A DNA stretch of 7,709 bases, from NCBI GenBank assembly GCA_964367945.1, contig CAYIZZ010000110.1, positions 1 to 7,709 of the forward strand. The letters run 5' to 3'. The notes under the pieces were generated by a model that had not been told where the DNA came from, did no database searches, and saw only the letters and a program-made list of their open reading frames with translations. The DNA is from JAAYCI01 sp964367945 (GTDB lineage Bacteria; Bacillota; Clostridia; Oscillospirales; Ruminococcaceae). Positions 1 to 5,948 of the stretch are shown piece after piece. Position 1 is the stretch's first letter; the number at the start of each line of letters is the position of its first letter. Made by a program: the position numbers and the translations under genes.

Positions 1-465
1 GAAATGGCTGTGAAAATGCGCAAAGAAGGCAAAACAGCAACAGAAATAGTAGATGTGCTGGAAGAGGCCAAAACCCGTGTGAGAACTTACGGTGCGCTTG
101 ATACACTAAAGCATTTGCGTATGTCCGGACGTATACCGAAAACCACCGAACTTTTGGGTACAATGATGGCCATAAAGCCTATGATATGCCTTGAAAACGG
201 GTCGGTGGTTATGGCGGGAAAAGCTAGGGGTCACGCAGGCCTTGTCACCAGCATGATGCGAAACTTTGAGAAAAATATGGAAGTGGATACGTGTGCGCCG
301 GTGTATTTTGGGTATACAAAAGATGTGAAACACTGCAAGCATTTTAGTAAATTGGCTGCGTCAAAATTCCATCTGAAAGATATAAAAGTATATCCTGTAG
401 GGCCTATTGTGGGTACGCATGTAGGACCGGATGCGTTTGCATTTGCCTTTTTACAGAAGGCCTAG
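1..465 (+). CDS. DegV family (lipid-binding) protein, 5'-truncated
   Basis: This is the C-terminal part, about 154 residues, of a DegV-family protein; the frame is open through the left edge, so the ATG at position 4 is probably internal. DegV proteins are usually about 280 residues and bind a fatty acid between two domains; several Firmicute members (FakB) present fatty acids to the kinase FakA. The visible part has the family's signature middle segment (LDTLKHLRMSGRIPKTTELL, then a 'KPM' strand and an 'NGSV' turn at about residues 60-68). It also has the typical ending, GPIVGTHVGPDAFAFAF. The N-terminal domain, with the usual 'TDS' start and the lipid-contacting threonine/serine residues, lies outside the window, so lipid binding is inferred from family membership only. 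No fakA-like gene is adjacent here. It ends at TAG 463-465 and converges on tspO. Confidence 0.88.
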   Translation, partial: EMAVKMRKEGKTATEIVDVLEEAKTRVRTYGALDTLKHLRMSGRIPKTTELLGTMMAIKPMICLENGSVVMAGKARGHAGLVTSMMRNFEKNMEVDTCAPVYFGYTKDVKHCKHFSKLAASKFHLKDIKVYPVGPIVGTHVGPDAFAFAFLQKA

Positions 466-484
466 AACCTGTTTATGAAATTTA

Positions 485-537
485 AAATGCCGCACTAAAA
501 GATTTTCAATGAAGAAAAGTCTCTTAGTACGGCATTT
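485..537 (-). terminator. Long hairpin between degV-family gene and tspO, likely bidirectional terminator
   Basis: A 22-base inverted repeat (485-506 against 516-537, loop 507-515) sits in the gap between two convergent genes. On the plus strand the stem has two C-A mismatches (493/529 and 499/523) and one wobble pair. In the minus-strand transcript those two mismatches become G-U pairs, leaving a single A-C mismatch. The minus-strand copy ends in a T-rich run (GGCATTTTAAATTT), whereas the plus-strand copy runs into ATTTAAATTA. It therefore suits the minus-strand gene tspO best but could serve both genes. Confidence 0.7.
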
Positions 538-571
538 AAATTATAGAAAATCAGAAAGCTAAAATATAGAG

Positions 572-1105
572 CTAATTTATCAGAGCAAAAGCTGTGTTTA
601 AATATGTGGCGAAAAATAACCATGCGAGATAGAAAAGCAAGGGAATGGCCGCTGTTTTTCGGATTCGGTAAAACAAAATAACACATGCTAAAACGAGTAC
701 GTCTAAAGTGACAACGATGCCAAGTGCCAGCCATAGCTGATCAGCGCTGAAAAATACATAGCTCCATGTGAAGTTTATTGCCAGCTGCAGCCCATACAAA
801 AAAAGTGCAGTTGTCTTTAGTTTTTTATCGGCCTGTGTACGAATTACCATGTAGGATGCAAAACCCATGCCTAGGTATAAAAAAGGCCAAACAACGCCAA
901 ATAGCCAGCCCGGTGGAGCTAAGGGAGGCATGTTCATCATTTCATAAAGCACTCGGGTATCGGGCGCAAAAAGTATGGATATCCATCCTGCTATCGGTGG
1001 AATGATAAGGCAAAAAAGTAAAATAGGAATACTTTTTTTATCGATCAGTTTTTTTGTGTGGGTGGATTCGCTGATGTAACTGATAGGTGGGGTATTTTCG
1101 TTCAT
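572..1105 (-). CDS. tspO: TspO/MBR family tryptophan-rich sensory protein
   Basis: This 177-residue integral membrane protein belongs to the TspO/peripheral benzodiazepine receptor family, whose members bind porphyrins, cholesterol and related ligands. The second helix begins with the hallmark PPLAPPGWLFGVVWP (residues 60-74). Helix 3 carries LQLAINFTWSYVFF (106-119), and helix 5 ends in the conserved YLAW...YLNTAF (159-173). Five membrane segments can be drawn at about 26-46, 66-88, 98-118, 124-145 and 153-174. The ATG at 1103-1105 is chosen because AAAAGGAG at 1116-1123 lies 10 bases upstream; the longest frame begins at a GTG at 1136-1138 but would place that Shine-Dalgarno inside the gene. 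Family members are usually about 155-160 residues, and the excess here is a polar N-terminal tail of about 24 residues. The gene is monocistronic, divergent from the glycerol operon and convergent with the DegV-family gene. The native ligand cannot be deduced. Confidence 0.92.
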   Translation of the reverse strand: MNENTPPISYISESTHTKKLIDKKSIPILLFCLIIPPIAGWISILFAPDTRVLYEMMNMPPLAPPGWLFGVVWPFLYLGMGFASYMVIRTQADKKLKTTALFLYGLQLAINFTWSYVFFSADQLWLALGIVVTLDVLVLACVILFYRIRKTAAIPLLFYLAWLFFATYLNTAFALIN

Positions 1106-1115
1106 GGAAATCACA

Positions 1116-1123
1116 CTCCTTTT
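1116..1123 (-). promoter_or_regulatory. Ribosome binding site of tspO (decides the start)
   Basis: Read on the minus strand, AAAAGGAG is followed by a 10-base spacer and then ATG (1105-1103). This favours the inner ATG over the upstream in-frame GTG at 1138-1136. Confidence 0.75.
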
Positions 1124-1144
1124 GATATGGCAGCGCACATGAAG

Positions 1145-1150
1145 ATTATA
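1145..1150 (-). promoter_or_regulatory. Candidate -10 box of tspO
   Basis: A perfect TATAAT lies on the minus strand 39 bases upstream of the tspO start codon and about 21 bases before its ribosome binding site. No good -35 hexamer is found at 16-19 bases; the best segments (GCATAC, TGGCAT) are poor. A TG two bases upstream of the box is near, but not at, the extended -10 position. The call therefore rests on the -10 alone. Confidence 0.4.
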
Positions 1151-1234
1151 TGCAAGTAATCTATTGCGTATGCCATGATTTCCTAAAGCATAACAAACAG
1201 AACACGGAGTTTTTGTCGAAACGTTGATTTTAGA

Positions 1235-1260
1235 GGATATATCAGTAAGATATCCGGATA
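1235..1260. promoter_or_regulatory. Operator-like cluster of three GGATA half-sites upstream of the glycerol operon
   Basis: GGATAT (1235-1240) and ATATCC (1250-1255) form an inverted repeat with a 9-base gap. The right arm is also the left half of a perfect 10-base palindrome, TATCCGGATA (1251-1260). The cluster ends two bases before the proposed -35 of the glycerol operon. This position suits an activator or repressor, but no known regulator of this specificity is recognised, and short AT-rich palindromes can arise by chance. Confidence 0.35.
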
Positions 1261-1261
1261 A

Positions 1262-1290
1262 TTCACGATGATATGAAAATATTATATAGT
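1262..1290 (+). promoter_or_regulatory. Candidate sigma-A promoter of the glycerol operon
   Basis: TTCACG (1262-1267), a 17-base spacer and TATAGT (1285-1290) match the sigma-A consensus at 9 of 12 positions. Transcription would start near 1297, giving a leader of about 37 bases. A second box, TATAAT at 1294-1299, lacks an acceptable -35. The leader is too short for a terminator/antiterminator of the GlpP type, and none is visible. Confidence 0.45.
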
Positions 1291-1333
1291 TTCTATAATT
1301 TGCGCTAGATTGGCAAAAGATGGGAGAATGTAA

Positions 1334-2782
1334 ATGTACGATGTTTTAATTATTGGATGTGGTGTGGTTGGTGCGTCGATTGCATATAGGCTGTCAAGGC
1401 ATAAGTTGTCGATAGCTGTACTTGAAAAAGAAAACGATGTATCAAATGCTACTACTAAAGCTAATAGTGGCATTTTACATGCAGGGTACGACCCAGAACC
1501 AGGCACGCAAATGGCAAAATTGAATGTAGAAGGTGTAAAACTTGCCAAAGATATTGCCATTGCACTGGATGTGCCATACGTGCAAAATGGGTCTTTGGTG
1601 TTGGCGTTTGATGAAGCAGATAAAGAGACTATTAAAAAACTGTACGAAAAAGGGATTAAAAATGGTGTTTCGGACATACAGATTTTAACGGCACAAGAAG
1701 TGCAGGAAATGGAGCCGAAACTCAGCAAAGATGTAAAAGGTGCATTATATGCACCCACGGCCGCGATTGTCAGCCCATGGGAATTTACCTTGGCAATGGC
1801 GGAAACAGCAGTAAAAAATGGCACAGAGCTGTTTTTGAGCAGTGAAGTGACAAATATAGAAAAAGTCACAGACGGATTTTGCATAACTGCAGGCGATAGA
1901 CAGTTTAAATGTAGATATGTAATAAATGCAGCAGGTGTTTACGGTGATGTCGTGCATAATATGGTGGCACAGCCTGATTTCAGTATTACGCCGGTGAGAG
2001 GACAGTATCACTTGCTTGATAAAGCCGAGGGTATACAAGTGAAAAAAACCATTTTCCAATGCCCGGGCAAGGAAGGTAAAGGAGTATTGGTGTCGCCAAC
2101 AGTGCACGGTAACCTGCTTGTGGGGCCTGATGCTGAAGAGATAAATGATGCAGACGATGTGGCAAGTACAATAGACGGCCTGAAATTCATACAAACAAAA
2201 TCGGTGAAGTCTGTGCCCGGTATAGATTTTAGCAAGAGTATCCGCCAGTTTGCAGGGATACGTGCTGTGAGTGATAAAAAAGACTTTATAATAAGTGAGG
2301 CAAAAGACGCAAAAGGTTTTTTTGATGTTGCGGGAATAAAGTCACCGGGCTTGAGCGCCGCACCGGCTATTGCCTGCCTTGTGCAAGACATGTTGCAAAA
2401 TTCGGGCCTTGAGATGGATGCTAAAAAAGAATTTAACAACACACGCAAATGTGTTCGCCCAAATAAAATGAGTATTGAAGAGCGCAAAGAACTGATAAAG
2501 AAAAATCCTGCATATGGGCGCATTGTGTGTAGATGTGAGGGCATAAGCGAGGGTGAAATTTTAGATACGTTGAAAACAGCGATACCTCCACGAACTTTGG
2601 ACGGAGTGAAAAGGCGCGTGAGTGCAGGCTTTGGCAGATGCCAAGGAGGATTTTGCGGACCACGCATACTTGAGATATTAGCGCGAGAGTGGAAGATGGA
2701 CCCCACTGAAGTATTGCAAGACAAAGAAGGCAGCTATATATTGACACAAGAGACAAAATGCGGAGGTAGCGCGCATGTATGA
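1334..2782 (+). CDS. GlpA-like FAD-dependent glycerol-3-phosphate dehydrogenase with BFD-type [2Fe-2S] domain
   Basis: This 482-residue flavoprotein probably oxidises glycerol-3-phosphate to dihydroxyacetone phosphate. Residues 1-365 form a DAO-type oxidase fold: an FAD Rossmann motif, IIGCGVVGASIAYRLS, begins at residue 6, an acidic residue (E31) ends the second strand, and a C-terminal FAD segment (GIKSPGLSAAPAIA) lies at 334-347. Residues 395-450 are a BFD-like domain with the cysteine pattern C399-x-C401 and C436-x4-C441, a [2Fe-2S] site as in anaerobic GlpA. The start is supported by GGAG at 1323-1326, seven bases upstream. Its end overlaps the next flavoprotein gene by 8 bases. The same domain order also appears in proteins annotated as L-2-hydroxyglutarate oxidase (LhgO-like). 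The glycerol-3-phosphate assignment rests on the operon with glycerol kinase and on similarity, from memory, to the Thermotoga maritima TM1432-TM1434 set. E. coli GlpA is longer (about 540 residues). No membrane segment is seen. Confidence 0.85.
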   Translation: MYDVLIIGCGVVGASIAYRLSRHKLSIAVLEKENDVSNATTKANSGILHAGYDPEPGTQMAKLNVEGVKLAKDIAIALDVPYVQNGSLVLAFDEADKETIKKLYEKGIKNGVSDIQILTAQEVQEMEPKLSKDVKGALYAPTAAIVSPWEFTLAMAETAVKNGTELFLSSEVTNIEKVTDGFCITAGDRQFKCRYVINAAGVYGDVVHNMVAQPDFSITPVRGQYHLLDKAEGIQVKKTIFQCPGKEGKGVLVSPTVHGNLLVGPDAEEINDADDVASTIDGLKFIQTKSVKSVPGIDFSKSIRQFAGIRAVSDKKDFIISEAKDAKGFFDVAGIKSPGLSAAPAIACLVQDMLQNSGLEMDAKKEFNNTRKCVRPNKMSIEERKELIKKNPAYGRIVCRCEGISEGEILDTLKTAIPPRTLDGVKRRVSAGFGRCQGGFCGPRILEILAREWKMDPTEVLQDKEGSYILTQETKCGGSAHV

Positions 2783-4031
2783 TATCATTGTGATAGGTGG
2801 CGGGCCTGCAGGTCTTGCCGCAGCATATACAGCGTATCAAAGCGGAGTGCGCAATGTCTGCATAGTGGAAAGAGATACAGAGCTGGGTGGGATATTAAAT
2901 CAGTGTATCCATAACGGGTTCGGCCTGCATCATTTTAAAGAAGAGCTTACAGGACCGGAGTATGCACAGCGTTATGTAGATATGCTAAGTGAAACAGACG
3001 TAAATGTGATGACAGATACCATGGCAGTTGACATCACGGCTGAAAAAGAAGTGCATGTAGTAAGCGCAAATGAAGGATACAGAGTGATTAAGGCGAAAGC
3101 GATAGTGCTGGCGATGGGATGCAGGGAACGCACTCGTGGCGCAATAAGCGTTCCCGGAACAAGGCCATCGGGTGTGTTGACGGCAGGCGCCGCGCAGCGT
3201 TATGTGAACATGGAAGGCTACATGGTAGGAAAACGTGTGCTTATTTTAGGCTCGGGTGACATAGGGCTTATCATGGCACGAAGAATGACGCTGGAAGGTG
3301 CAAAAGTGCTGGCGTGTGTGGAGGTTATGCCATATTCGGGCGGTCTTGGCCGGAACATAGTGCAGTGTCTTGAAGATTATGATATTCCGCTGTATCTTTC
3401 GCATAGCATCATCGAGATAAAGGGCGAAAAGCGTGTAGAGGGTGCAGTGGTGGCAAAGGTGGATAAAGACAGAAAACCTATAGCCGGCACAGAGCAATAT
3501 TTTGACTGTGATACTATTTTACTTTCGGTGGGGCTGATACCCGAAAATGAATTAAGTGGTAAAGCAGGGGTGGATATTGATGGGCGAACAAATGGTGCGC
3601 TTGTGTATGATAACATGGAAACCTCGGTGGATGGGATATTTGCGTGCGGTAATGTCTTACATGTGCATGACTTGGTGGATTATGTGACACAGGAAAGCCA
3701 AAAGGCAGGTGCGGCGGCGGCAGAATACGTAAAACAGCTGAAAAAAGAAGATATACAAGGCATCAATGTGGAAAATGGCGAAAATGTATCTTATGTAGTG
3801 CCACAAAAATTGCGTAGAACAAACTGCGATTTATCGCTTTATTTCAGGGTTAGAAAACCCGAAAAGAAATGCACAGTAGTGATTAAATGTGGCGGTGATA
3901 TCATAGCAAAGCTGAAGCGTGAGTATATGGCGCCGGGCGAGATGGAGCGTATTACACTGCCACAAAAAGTGGCGGAAAAGATACATGGAAATACCATTAT
4001 AGTTTCGGTGAAAGAAGAGGTGGCGCCGTGA
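2775..4031 (+). CDS. FAD/NAD(P)-dependent oxidoreductase, second subunit of the glycerol-3-phosphate dehydrogenase set
   Basis: This 418-residue protein has two Rossmann nucleotide-binding motifs: GGGPAGLAAA (8-17, FAD) and LGSGDIGLIMARR (158-170, probably pyridine nucleotide). It also has the ATG-like strand end VLAMGCRERTRG (111-122) and the closing FAD segment GIFACGNVLHVHD (287-299). These place it in the pyridine nucleotide-disulfide oxidoreductase superfamily. No CxxC redox pair is present, so it is not a thioredoxin-reductase-type enzyme. By context it passes electrons between the GlpA-like subunit and an acceptor, perhaps NAD(P)+. About 80 C-terminal residues (338-418) follow the FAD fold and resemble no domain I can name. 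GGAGG at 2762-2766, inside the upstream gene, lies eight bases before the ATG, and the 8-base gene overlap suggests translational coupling. The E. coli GlpB analogue is a flavoprotein of similar length, but true orthology is doubtful, so no symbol is given. Confidence 0.85.
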   Translation: MYDIIVIGGGPAGLAAAYTAYQSGVRNVCIVERDTELGGILNQCIHNGFGLHHFKEELTGPEYAQRYVDMLSETDVNVMTDTMAVDITAEKEVHVVSANEGYRVIKAKAIVLAMGCRERTRGAISVPGTRPSGVLTAGAAQRYVNMEGYMVGKRVLILGSGDIGLIMARRMTLEGAKVLACVEVMPYSGGLGRNIVQCLEDYDIPLYLSHSIIEIKGEKRVEGAVVAKVDKDRKPIAGTEQYFDCDTILLSVGLIPENELSGKAGVDIDGRTNGALVYDNMETSVDGIFACGNVLHVHDLVDYVTQESQKAGAAAAEYVKQLKKEDIQGINVENGENVSYVVPQKLRRTNCDLSLYFRVRKPEKKCTVVIKCGGDIIAKLKREYMAPGEMERITLPQKVAEKIHGNTIIVSVKEEVAP

Positions 4032-4369
4032 AAGAGCTGATTTGTGTAGTGTGTCCTAAAGGTTGCCACTTGCAAGTAGATGGTGAAAAAGTGACAGGTA
4101 ACCAGTGCAAACGTGGCGAGACATATGGCCTACAAGAGGTGTATAATCCGGTTCGTGTTCTTACATCCACAGTTAGAATGGTAGAGGGGAGCACACACAG
4201 ACGATGCCCGGTCAAGACAAGTGAGGCTATACCTAAAGGCATGATGCAAAAAGCTATGACGCTACTTTGTGACATAGAGCTCAAGCCACCCGTGAAAATG
4301 GGCGATGTTGTGATTGAAAACATATATGATACAGGTATAGATTTTGTGGCGGGCAGAACAATAAAGTAA
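4028..4369 (+). CDS. DUF1667 Cys-rich protein, third member of the glycerol-3-phosphate dehydrogenase set
   Basis: This 113-residue soluble protein is of the DUF1667 type, which regularly follows paired flavoproteins of this kind. Its N-terminus holds C6-x2-C9-x3-C13 and C27 within GNQCKRGETYG, a plausible four-cysteine metal or iron-sulfur site. Further conserved-looking segments are CPVKTSEAIPK (60-70) and a GDVVIENI strand near 92-99. It starts at GTG 4028-4030, which overlaps the TGA of the preceding gene (4029-4031); GAGG at 4017-4020 lies seven bases upstream. Glycerol kinase begins 14 bases after its stop. An electron-transfer role (small ferredoxin-like subunit) is an inference from the cysteines and from the company it keeps; no activity is known to me. 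Confidence 0.85.
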   Translation: MKELICVVCPKGCHLQVDGEKVTGNQCKRGETYGLQEVYNPVRVLTSTVRMVEGSTHRRCPVKTSEAIPKGMMQKAMTLLCDIELKPPVKMGDVVIENIYDTGIDFVAGRTIK

Positions 4370-4383
4370 AAAGGGGTAGTGAG

Positions 4384-5871
4384 ATGTCTAAATATTTGCT
4401 GGCGCTTGATCAGGGAACAACAAGCTCTAGGGCTATAGTGTTCGATAAACAGCAAAATATTATTGCGCAAGCGCAAAAAGAAATACTTCAGATTTACCCA
4501 AAAGAAGGCTGGGTGGAAGAAGATGCAATGGAGATATATGCCTCACAGTATGCAGTGATGACAGAGGTGATGGCAAAAAGCGGTATATCGCCAAAAGACG
4601 TGGCAGGCATTGGAATCACAAACCAAAGAGAAACCACTATTTTGTGGGATAAAGATAGCGGAAAACCTATATATAACGCTATTGTGTGGCAGTGTCGTCG
4701 CACAGCGCCTATTATAGAAAAGGCAGTGGATGACGGCTGGGAAGAATATATAAAAGAAAATACAGGCCTTGTGCCGGACGCATATTTTTCTGCAAGCAAG
4801 ATAAAATGGTTGCTTGAAAATGTGCCGGGTGTAAAAGAAAAAGCACAAAAAGGCGAGATTTTATTTGGTACAGTGGACAGCTGGCTGGTATGGAAACTCA
4901 CAAAAGGAAAAGTGCATATCACCGACGCCACAAACGCTTCACGTACCATGATTTATAATATTAAAACTCTTTCTTGGGACGAAAAACTACTTTCGTATTT
5001 TGATATCCCAAAGGCCATGCTTCCTAAAGTGGTAAGCTGTAGCGAGGTGTATGGGCATACAGTCTTGCAAAATATCGAAGTGCCAATTGCAGGCATGGCA
5101 GGCGATCAGCAGGCGGCACTGTTTGGCCAAACATGTTTTGATAGTGGTGACGTGAAATGCACATACGGCACGGGATGTTTTTTACTTATGAATACAGGCG
5201 ATAAACCACAAAAAAGCAAAAACGGGCTTATTAGCACTATTGCGGTGTCGATAAACGGCAAGGTGGAATATGCGCTGGAAGGCAGTGTTTTTGTAGGTGG
5301 GGCTGTTATTCAGTGGCTTCGGGACGAGATGCGCTTTATCACAAAATCTAAAGATGCAGAGTATCATGCTGCAGAGGTGGAAGATACCGGCGGTGTATAT
5401 ATAGTGCCGGCGTTTACCGGCATGGGTGCACCATATTGGGACATGTCGGCCAGAGGATGTATTGTGGGCATGACACGTGGCACAAGCAGGGAACATATTA
5501 TCCGCGCGGCACAAGAAGCTATTGCGTACCAGGCACTGGATGTGCTACGCGCAATGGAAGAGGATACAGGAGAAAAACTAAAAGAGTTAAAAGTGGACGG
5601 TGGCGCATGCAGGGATAAGTTTTTAATGCAGTTTCAGTCAGATATAGCAAACACAAATATTCAAAGGCCAGGTGTGCGGGAAACCACAGCACTGGGTGCG
5701 GCGTATTTGGCGGGCCTTGCAACCGGCGTGTGGAAAAGTCGTGAGGAAATAAAAGAAATGTGGAGCTGTGAGAAGCTATTCACACCGCAAATGGAAGCCG
5801 AAAAACGTGAAAAATTGCTTTCAGGATGGCATAAAGCAGTGAAATGTGCGTTTGGATGGGCAAAAGAATAA
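4384..5871 (+). CDS. glpK: Glycerol kinase
   Basis: This 495-residue FGGY-family kinase phosphorylates glycerol to sn-glycerol-3-phosphate with ATP in the cytoplasm, and the length is standard. Features seen are the phosphate-1 loop LALDQGTTSSRAIVFD (6-21), R82/E83 in NQRETT, W102, and Y134 beginning the FGGY signature YFSASKIKWLLEN. The catalytic aspartate is D241 in GMAGDQQAALFGQ, the ATP segment is TYGTGCF (260-266), and the adenine-side loop is DGGACRD (405-411). Together they match the glycerol-binding and catalytic set of E. coli GlpK. AAGGGG at 4371-4376 is seven bases before the ATG. The segment between YG (223-224) and VPIAG (233-237) is HTVLQNIE. It lacks the YHF-type histidine loop that HPr phosphorylates in Enterococcus and Bacillus GlpK. 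It is the last gene of the operon, and its product is the substrate expected for the upstream dehydrogenase. Confidence 0.98.
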   Translation: MSKYLLALDQGTTSSRAIVFDKQQNIIAQAQKEILQIYPKEGWVEEDAMEIYASQYAVMTEVMAKSGISPKDVAGIGITNQRETTILWDKDSGKPIYNAIVWQCRRTAPIIEKAVDDGWEEYIKENTGLVPDAYFSASKIKWLLENVPGVKEKAQKGEILFGTVDSWLVWKLTKGKVHITDATNASRTMIYNIKTLSWDEKLLSYFDIPKAMLPKVVSCSEVYGHTVLQNIEVPIAGMAGDQQAALFGQTCFDSGDVKCTYGTGCFLLMNTGDKPQKSKNGLISTIAVSINGKVEYALEGSVFVGGAVIQWLRDEMRFITKSKDAEYHAAEVEDTGGVYIVPAFTGMGAPYWDMSARGCIVGMTRGTSREHIIRAAQEAIAYQALDVLRAMEEDTGEKLKELKVDGGACRDKFLMQFQSDIANTNIQRPGVRETTALGAAYLAGLATGVWKSREEIKEMWSCEKLFTPQMEAEKREKLLSGWHKAVKCAFGWAKE

Positions 5872-5882
5872 TTGCATAATAT

Positions 5883-5913
5883 AAAAAGCCTCGGATAAAA
5901 TCCGAGACTTTTT
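5883..5913. terminator. Bidirectional terminator between glpK and the alcohol dehydrogenase gene
   Basis: AAAAAGCCTCGGAT (5883-5896) and ATCCGAGACTTTTT (5900-5913) form a 14-base stem around an AAA loop, with a single mismatch at 5889/5907. Both strands end in at least five T residues, so it can stop glpK transcripts from the left and alcohol dehydrogenase transcripts from the right. The mismatch is C-A in the glpK transcript but a G-U wobble in the opposite one. The minus-strand tail, TTTTTATATTAT, is also the more T-rich. Confidence 0.9.
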
Positions 5914-5948
5914 AGTTTGTCGGTAAAGTGCCTATTTCGGTATCGTTA

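Noticed and set aside
1106..1138. GTG at 1136-1138 as the tspO start
   Set aside because: The extra 11 codons run over the AAAAGGAG that precedes the ATG at 1105, and no Shine-Dalgarno precedes the GTG.
1210..1229. Possible catabolite-responsive element (CGAAACGTTGA) upstream of the glycerol operon
   Set aside because: The central CG and flanking A residues fit, but the outer TG/CA positions and the symmetry of the CcpA consensus are missing; too degenerate to call.
1224..1251. TTGATT with TAAGAT at 16 bases as a second glycerol operon promoter
   Set aside because: It matches at eight of twelve positions but runs through the GGATA cluster and implies a longer leader; weaker than the pair at 1262-1290.
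1294..1299. TATAAT as the -10 box of the glycerol operon
   Set aside because: A perfect hexamer, but the sequence at the -35 distance (ATATGA) is poor. The overlapping TTCACG/TATAGT pair with a 17-base spacer fits better, so this is kept only as an alternative.
1106..1333. Riboswitch or GlpP-type antiterminator in the glycerol operon leader
   Set aside because: No terminator hairpin with a T-run precedes the first gene, and the leader from the best promoter is only about 37 bases.
1282..1884. Minus-strand open frame of 200 codons covering the start of the glycerol operon
   Set aside because: It would run antisense through the FAD-binding region of the first gene and the operon promoter, and its Ser/Thr/Ala-rich translation resembles no protein family.
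2008..2724. Minus-strand open frame of 238 codons opposite the GlpA-like gene
   Set aside because: It lies wholly within a well-supported plus-strand gene, has low-complexity Ser/Pro/Leu composition, no recognisable motif and no ribosome binding site; it is an antisense shadow.
4494..4949. Minus-strand open frame of 151 codons inside glpK
   Set aside because: It is antisense to conserved kinase motifs, with no independent support.
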